Shown here: positions 44,150-47,766 of the stretch, in pieces | How positions within the stretch are numbered: position 1 is the stretch's first letter | Layout of the letters: every line of letters begins with the position of its first letter | NCBI GenBank assembly: GCA_009692515.1 | Contig: SHZA01000015.1 | Span: 1 to 47,766, forward strand | Length of the DNA stretch: 47,766 nucleotides | Direction of reading: 5' to 3' | Source of the DNA: Bdellovibrionales bacterium | GTDB taxonomy: Bacteria > Bdellovibrionota > FAC87 > UBA2466 | The notes under the pieces: generated by a model | The model's database searches: none | What the model was told of the DNA's origin: nothing | The model's input: only the letters and a program-made list of their open reading frames with translations | Program-made: the position numbers and the translations under genes

Positions 44150-45460
44150 ATGATGAGATTTTCAGCAAAATTCTTAATCTTAATATTACTATTTTGGGGT
44201 CCAGACGGCCGCACTACGGTTGACGATCGTCCCAAGGCACCGGTCAAAGTTTTATTAAATGAAAATCGATTAGATGAGGCCGAGGCTATATGTAGCCAGT
44301 ACCAGGTGCTTTCTACTAGGGATAAAGAGGATATGTTTGAATGCGCATGGGTCTACCTACGAACGCTTAAAATACCCGCAGCTGAAAAAATTTTGGATGA
44401 GCAAAAATCAAATATGAAATCGGTGGACTATCAGCTTCTGCGTGGTTACTTGCTAGGCACTCAGAAAAAGTACGATGAGGCCAAGAAAATCTTTGAGACC
44501 GTTGCGTCTGAGAATAAGGGAAAAGCGATCGCTATCACAGCACAGGAACTAACGGCAGAGATATATGATATGCAGGACCGGTTACCCACTGCAGGTTTTA
44601 TCTACAATATGGTTTTAAAAGAGGATTCTAATCGCGGTAGATCTGCTTGGGGTCTTGCTAGATTTTATCAGAGTCAAAATGATCTCCAGCGATCGCTAAA
44701 GTATCTAGAACTGACAACTAAGTTATGGCCTCGACATATTCCTAGTCGATTCCTAATGGCCAAAATTTATTTATCTATGGGACCCGAATATTTATCTGAA
44801 GGGTTTAATTGGCTAAAGGAAAGTTACCGTTTTAATAAGTCTAACCCTGAAGTGCTCGAAGAGATCGGTTCCTTTTTTGAGAGAAAAAATAAAATTCCTC
44901 AAGCCGTCAAGTATTGGCAAAAAGCCCTTATCGTAAAACCGGATCTCATATTGGCCGGTGAAAAGGTAAAAGAATATTTTAGTCAGACTATTCAAGAATT
45001 ATTTGATTCGGAAAAGTACGAAGAGGTTATTGTAAAGCTATCCGAGAACAAAAGCTTAAGTGAATCGGTTGAAATGGTGCTCATACGCGGTCAAAGTTTT
45101 AGGAATGTGGGCCAACATGAAAAAGCAATTGCTGACTTACGATTGTACCTAAAAACCAACCCAAAAAGCTCAGTCGCCAATCGTGAAATAGGGATTGCTT
45201 ATCTTAATATTAAATCTTGGAATCTAGCGGCAGAGGCCTTTTCAAAAGCTGTTATTAATGAACCTGCTAATGGACTTAACTTTGGTTGGTTTGCCTTCGC
45301 ACTAGAGGAAAAAGGTGACTTGGTAAGAGCCAAAGAGTATTGGGAAAAGGCTCTCGAATTACTTGATGAGCCGATTGAAATAGAGAAGGCCAATAGAAAG
45401 ATTGCCTCTATTGAAAAACGGATCAAAAAAAGATCAAATCAAGCAGATGAGATTGAGTGA
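44150..45460 (+). CDS. Exported TPR-repeat protein
   Basis: This helical-repeat scaffold protein has 436 residues. A hydrophobic N-terminus (FSAKFLILILLFWGPDG) serves as signal peptide or anchor, and the repeats fill the rest. TPR-like units are KYDEAKKIFETVASEN, RSLKYLELTTKLWPRHIPSRFLMAK, KIPQAVKYWQKALIVKPD, KAIADLRLYLKTNPKSSVANREIGIAY, AAEAFSKAVINEPANG and RAKEYWEKALELLDEP. It may scaffold envelope proteins or regulate them. It lies directly upstream of prmA on the same strand. Confidence 0.85.
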   Translation: MMRFSAKFLILILLFWGPDGRTTVDDRPKAPVKVLLNENRLDEAEAICSQYQVLSTRDKEDMFECAWVYLRTLKIPAAEKILDEQKSNMKSVDYQLLRGYLLGTQKKYDEAKKIFETVASENKGKAIAITAQELTAEIYDMQDRLPTAGFIYNMVLKEDSNRGRSAWGLARFYQSQNDLQRSLKYLELTTKLWPRHIPSRFLMAKIYLSMGPEYLSEGFNWLKESYRFNKSNPEVLEEIGSFFERKNKIPQAVKYWQKALIVKPDLILAGEKVKEYFSQTIQELFDSEKYEEVIVKLSENKSLSESVEMVLIRGQSFRNVGQHEKAIADLRLYLKTNPKSSVANREIGIAYLNIKSWNLAAEAFSKAVINEPANGLNFGWFAFALEEKGDLVRAKEYWEKALELLDEPIEIEKANRKIASIEKRIKKRSNQADEIE

Positions 45461-45494
45461 ATGGAATGGAATCTAATCGGGAAGCAGGAACGTT

Positions 45495-46379
45495 ATGTCG
45501 GCCAATTGGTACGAAGTTACAATTACTATCACTACAGAAGTTAAAGAACTAATTACTAATCATCTTTTTGAAGTTGGAGCTGGCGGGGTTAATGAAAATG
45601 TAGCTAATCCAAATCTTCTACAGGCTTACTTCCCTGAGGAACAAAAAGACCAGGCTATAAAAGACATGCATACCTACTGGGTCACACTCCAGGAAAATTT
45701 TCCAAATTTGCCAAGTATTCAAATGACACTCATTCAAGTGGCCGAGGAGAATTGGGCAGAAACTTACAAACAATATTATTTAGCACAAAGGCTCACCGAC
45801 CTTTTTTTTCTGCGACCCAAATGGGATACGACAACGCCCATACCCTCAGGAATGATTCCTATTTTTATGGAGCCTGGGCAGGCCTTTGGTACAGGACTTC
45901 ATCCGAGTACTAAATTGTGTCTCAAAGCCTTACAATCTGAAATTTTACATAGCACCCGTAAAGACAAGTTAAGGTGTCTGGATGTCGGAACGGGTACGGG
46001 AATTTTGGCGTTGGCTGCCTATCATTTGGGTGTCAAACAAATCATAGGGATTGATAATGATTCGGTAGCGGTAGAAGTAGCAAAAGAAAATATGGAGTTA
46101 AATGAAGTCTCAGAAATTGAAATGTCAGACATGGATATTAGAACCTTGAAACCTAGTTTTGATTTTGTGATTTCAAATATCCTTTTAGAAACTCACCGTG
46201 AACTAGCAATCGAATATGCCAGATTGATACCTCTTGGCGGCAGTCTCCTATTAAGTGGATTATTGGGCTATCAAAAAAGGGAGTTATGCGAATTTATTAT
46301 TCCCGCTGGCTTCATATTATTGGAAAGCCGAAATTTTCAAGAGTGGGCCTCCTTTTTATTTTTAAGGCGAGATAAGTGA
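45495..46379 (+). CDS. prmA: Ribosomal protein L11 methyltransferase
   Basis: PrmA trimethylates ribosomal protein L11. It has 294 residues. An N-terminal recognition domain (about 1-95) precedes EPGQAFGTGLHPSTKLCL, the signature motif, and the SAM-binding LDVGTGTGILALAA, then GIDNDSVAV. The NPP-type motif is SNILLE, with the C-terminal GLLGYQKREL. It starts 34 bases after the TPR gene and its stop overlaps the next ATG by one base. Confidence 0.94.
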   Translation: MSANWYEVTITITTEVKELITNHLFEVGAGGVNENVANPNLLQAYFPEEQKDQAIKDMHTYWVTLQENFPNLPSIQMTLIQVAEENWAETYKQYYLAQRLTDLFFLRPKWDTTTPIPSGMIPIFMEPGQAFGTGLHPSTKLCLKALQSEILHSTRKDKLRCLDVGTGTGILALAAYHLGVKQIIGIDNDSVAVEVAKENMELNEVSEIEMSDMDIRTLKPSFDFVISNILLETHRELAIEYARLIPLGGSLLLSGLLGYQKRELCEFIIPAGFILLESRNFQEWASFLFLRRDK

Positions 46380-47766
46380 TGAAATGGATGGGTTTCATTC
46401 TCTTTTCATCGATACCCTTCGCCTTAGGTAGTCTTCCTAACCTAGGAATCGTAGAAATACGAGATTGCACCGGTCAATTTACAAACGAAATAAATAAATA
46501 TCAGGAAAGTTTATCCCGATTTGCATGGAAATATGACCCCATCATGACTCAGTACCTACATACCCAGGAGAGTTTAAAAGAGACCATTTCCTGGGCAAAT
46601 CGCAAAGATAGTAATCATGATTTGTCCCCTGTGGACTATCATTTACTTGGAAATGGGTTTGAGACCTGTAAAACGGCTAAGACAGCCTTCATAGCGCGAG
46701 CAAAATCTATCTTTCTGTTATTTTATTTAATTCCCACCTCTTTGTTTTTATTGCTCACCTATCTTATTATTATGATTCCCATGGCTTTTCATAAATTGGA
46801 TTTTTTATTAGGTGTATCGGCACACAGGAATCGAACTAATAAAAGTGGAATCGCAGATAAAATGGTTTGGTTTTTTATATTTTTCATCTCCTTAAGTTCA
46901 TCGAATTGCCTCGCTGGTACTCTGAATGTTTATACCTATGACGCCTTGACTGGAAAATCTAGTTTGGGTGAAGTGATTAAAAAGGCCTTTGAAGCAAAGA
47001 CGGGCGCTACTTTAAAGTGGGTCTCTTTTGCTACCGGTGGCGAAGCCTTGAACCAAATTATAATTGAAGGAAAAAAAACAAGCGCCGATATCCTTCTTGG
47101 AATTGACAGTAGTTTTGCAAATCGAGCTGTCGAAACTGGCCTGTTTTGTGAAATCTCGAGGCACCTGTTTCTCCCTTTGGAGACCGGCATTAAATTAGAT
47201 GAGTCCTCATTGTTTCTGCCCTTCGATTATGGGTACCTGGCTTTTATGTTCGATAGCAAGAGGGTACAAAAAAAACCAAGCGATTTTGGCGATATGTCAC
47301 TAGCACAGTTTCTTAATCTAAGAGAATTGAATAAGAGAATTGTTATTGAGGATCCGAGAACATCAAGTATTGGTTTCAGTTTCTTAAGGTGGACCGAGCA
47401 GAACTTTAAAAAAGAGGAATCCCTAAAAATGGCTTGGAAAATGTTTTTTCCAAAACTTATTACGCTGGCACCAGGTTGGACGTCAGCCTATGGGATGTTT
47501 CTTAAAGGTGAGGCAGATTGGGTGCTCTCCTATACTACTAGTCGAGCCTATCATCTTGAAAAAGAGAAAAAAGATCAATTTCAGTTTCTAGTTTTTAGTG
47601 AGGGACATATTCGTCAAATCGAAGGAGCAGGAGTGCTGAAAGGTTCTAGTAATAAAGCATTAATAAACTCGTTTTTAGAAATTTTAATCAGCGACCAGGT
47701 GCAATCACAAATAGCAACCACTCAGTGGATGTACCCAGCTAAAAAAGGAATCGAATTACCTAAAAG
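46379..47766 (+). CDS. thiB: ThiB-like thiamine-binding protein with an extra N-terminal region (3' end beyond window)
   Basis: One open frame runs from ATG 46379 to the window end without a stop. Residues about 180 onward match a thiamine-type periplasmic binding protein: TLNVYTYDALTGKSSLGEVI, ADILLGIDSSFANRA, LPFDYGYLAFMFD, and the characteristic GEADWVLSYTTSRAYH. Just before it is a normal signal peptide starting at Met162 (MVWFFIFFISLSSSNCLAG, ATG 46862). The first 161 residues are a separate region with a weak signal-like start and a strong membrane helix (about 110-136). Either a real fusion, or a second gene whose stop has been lost. ThiB would bring thiamine to an ABC importer. Confidence 0.8.
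   Translation, partial: MKWMGFILFSSIPFALGSLPNLGIVEIRDCTGQFTNEINKYQESLSRFAWKYDPIMTQYLHTQESLKETISWANRKDSNHDLSPVDYHLLGNGFETCKTAKTAFIARAKSIFLLFYLIPTSLFLLLTYLIIMIPMAFHKLDFLLGVSAHRNRTNKSGIADKMVWFFIFFISLSSSNCLAGTLNVYTYDALTGKSSLGEVIKKAFEAKTGATLKWVSFATGGEALNQIIIEGKKTSADILLGIDSSFANRAVETGLFCEISRHLFLPLETGIKLDESSLFLPFDYGYLAFMFDSKRVQKKPSDFGDMSLAQFLNLRELNKRIVIEDPRTSSIGFSFLRWTEQNFKKEESLKMAWKMFFPKLITLAPGWTSAYGMFLKGEADWVLSYTTSRAYHLEKEKKDQFQFLVFSEGHIRQIEGAGVLKGSSNKALINSFLEILISDQVQSQIATTQWMYPAKKGIELPK

Overview
The window comes from a diderm (Gram-negative) bacterium with a rather AT-rich genome. It has an outer-membrane TolC-type channel, several outer-membrane beta-barrels, lipoproteins with Cys lipoboxes and an ADP-heptose-epimerase-like enzyme. 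The mix of exported peptidases, small exported proteins, DUF3015/DUF4105 proteins, menaquinone genes and ATGA/GTGA-coupled operons fits the Bdellovibrionota (Bdellovibrio/Bacteriovorax-like). This placement is an inference from gene content only. No insertion sequence, prophage, integrase or CRISPR array was seen.

Layout. 1-4231 (minus): a translationally linked tolC-macA-macB tripartite efflux operon; macB lacks only its stop at the window edge. 4232-4564: a divergent spacer with a nested inverted repeat. 4565-5587: a secreted DUF4347-like (caspase-fold-like) protein. 5648-8580 (minus): a secreted small protein, apparently with a CTG start, coupled to a lipid-anchored kexin-like S8 protease. 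8745-12175 (minus): an exported hypothetical, tRNA-Ala(CGC), a DUF3015 protein and a DUF4105 protein. 12256-12595: a frame-broken membrane-protein gene. 12631-14900 (minus): a tandem duplication of secreted protein-glutaminase-like genes, each preceded by the same 7-codon leader ORF and hairpin. 15030-17951: two epimerases and a GT2 glycosyltransferase. 18011-25458: a beta-barrel protein, lepB, dnaE, an exported protein and a CsgG/FlgT-like lipoprotein. 25622-31893: a POT peptide transporter, a BolA protein, an M14 carboxypeptidase, msrB, a PLD-family protein, a VTT membrane protein and a c-type cytochrome lipoprotein. 31975-37045: a polybasic exported protein, the prenyl synthase/UbiA pair, a rubrerythrin, then menG, a GbsR-like regulator and an epimerase. 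37050-42536: small proteins, a barrel, an SDR, a second polybasic exported protein, a PlsC-like acyltransferase, an exported beta-rich protein and a ParB-like exported protein. 42571-47766: an NtrC-type regulator, a TPR protein, prmA, and a ThiB-like binding protein fused to an unusual N-terminal region.

How the genes work together. The polyprenyl-diphosphate synthase, UbiA/MenA-like transferase and MenG would supply the side chain, the coupling step and the last methylation of menaquinone. The kexin-like protease, M14 carboxypeptidase, two glutaminase-like enzymes, DUF4347-like protein and POT transporter together suggest protein modification, breakdown and peptide uptake. The least explained items are the duplicated glutaminase leaders, the protease with its separately encoded partner, the exported ParB-like protein and the ThiB fusion.
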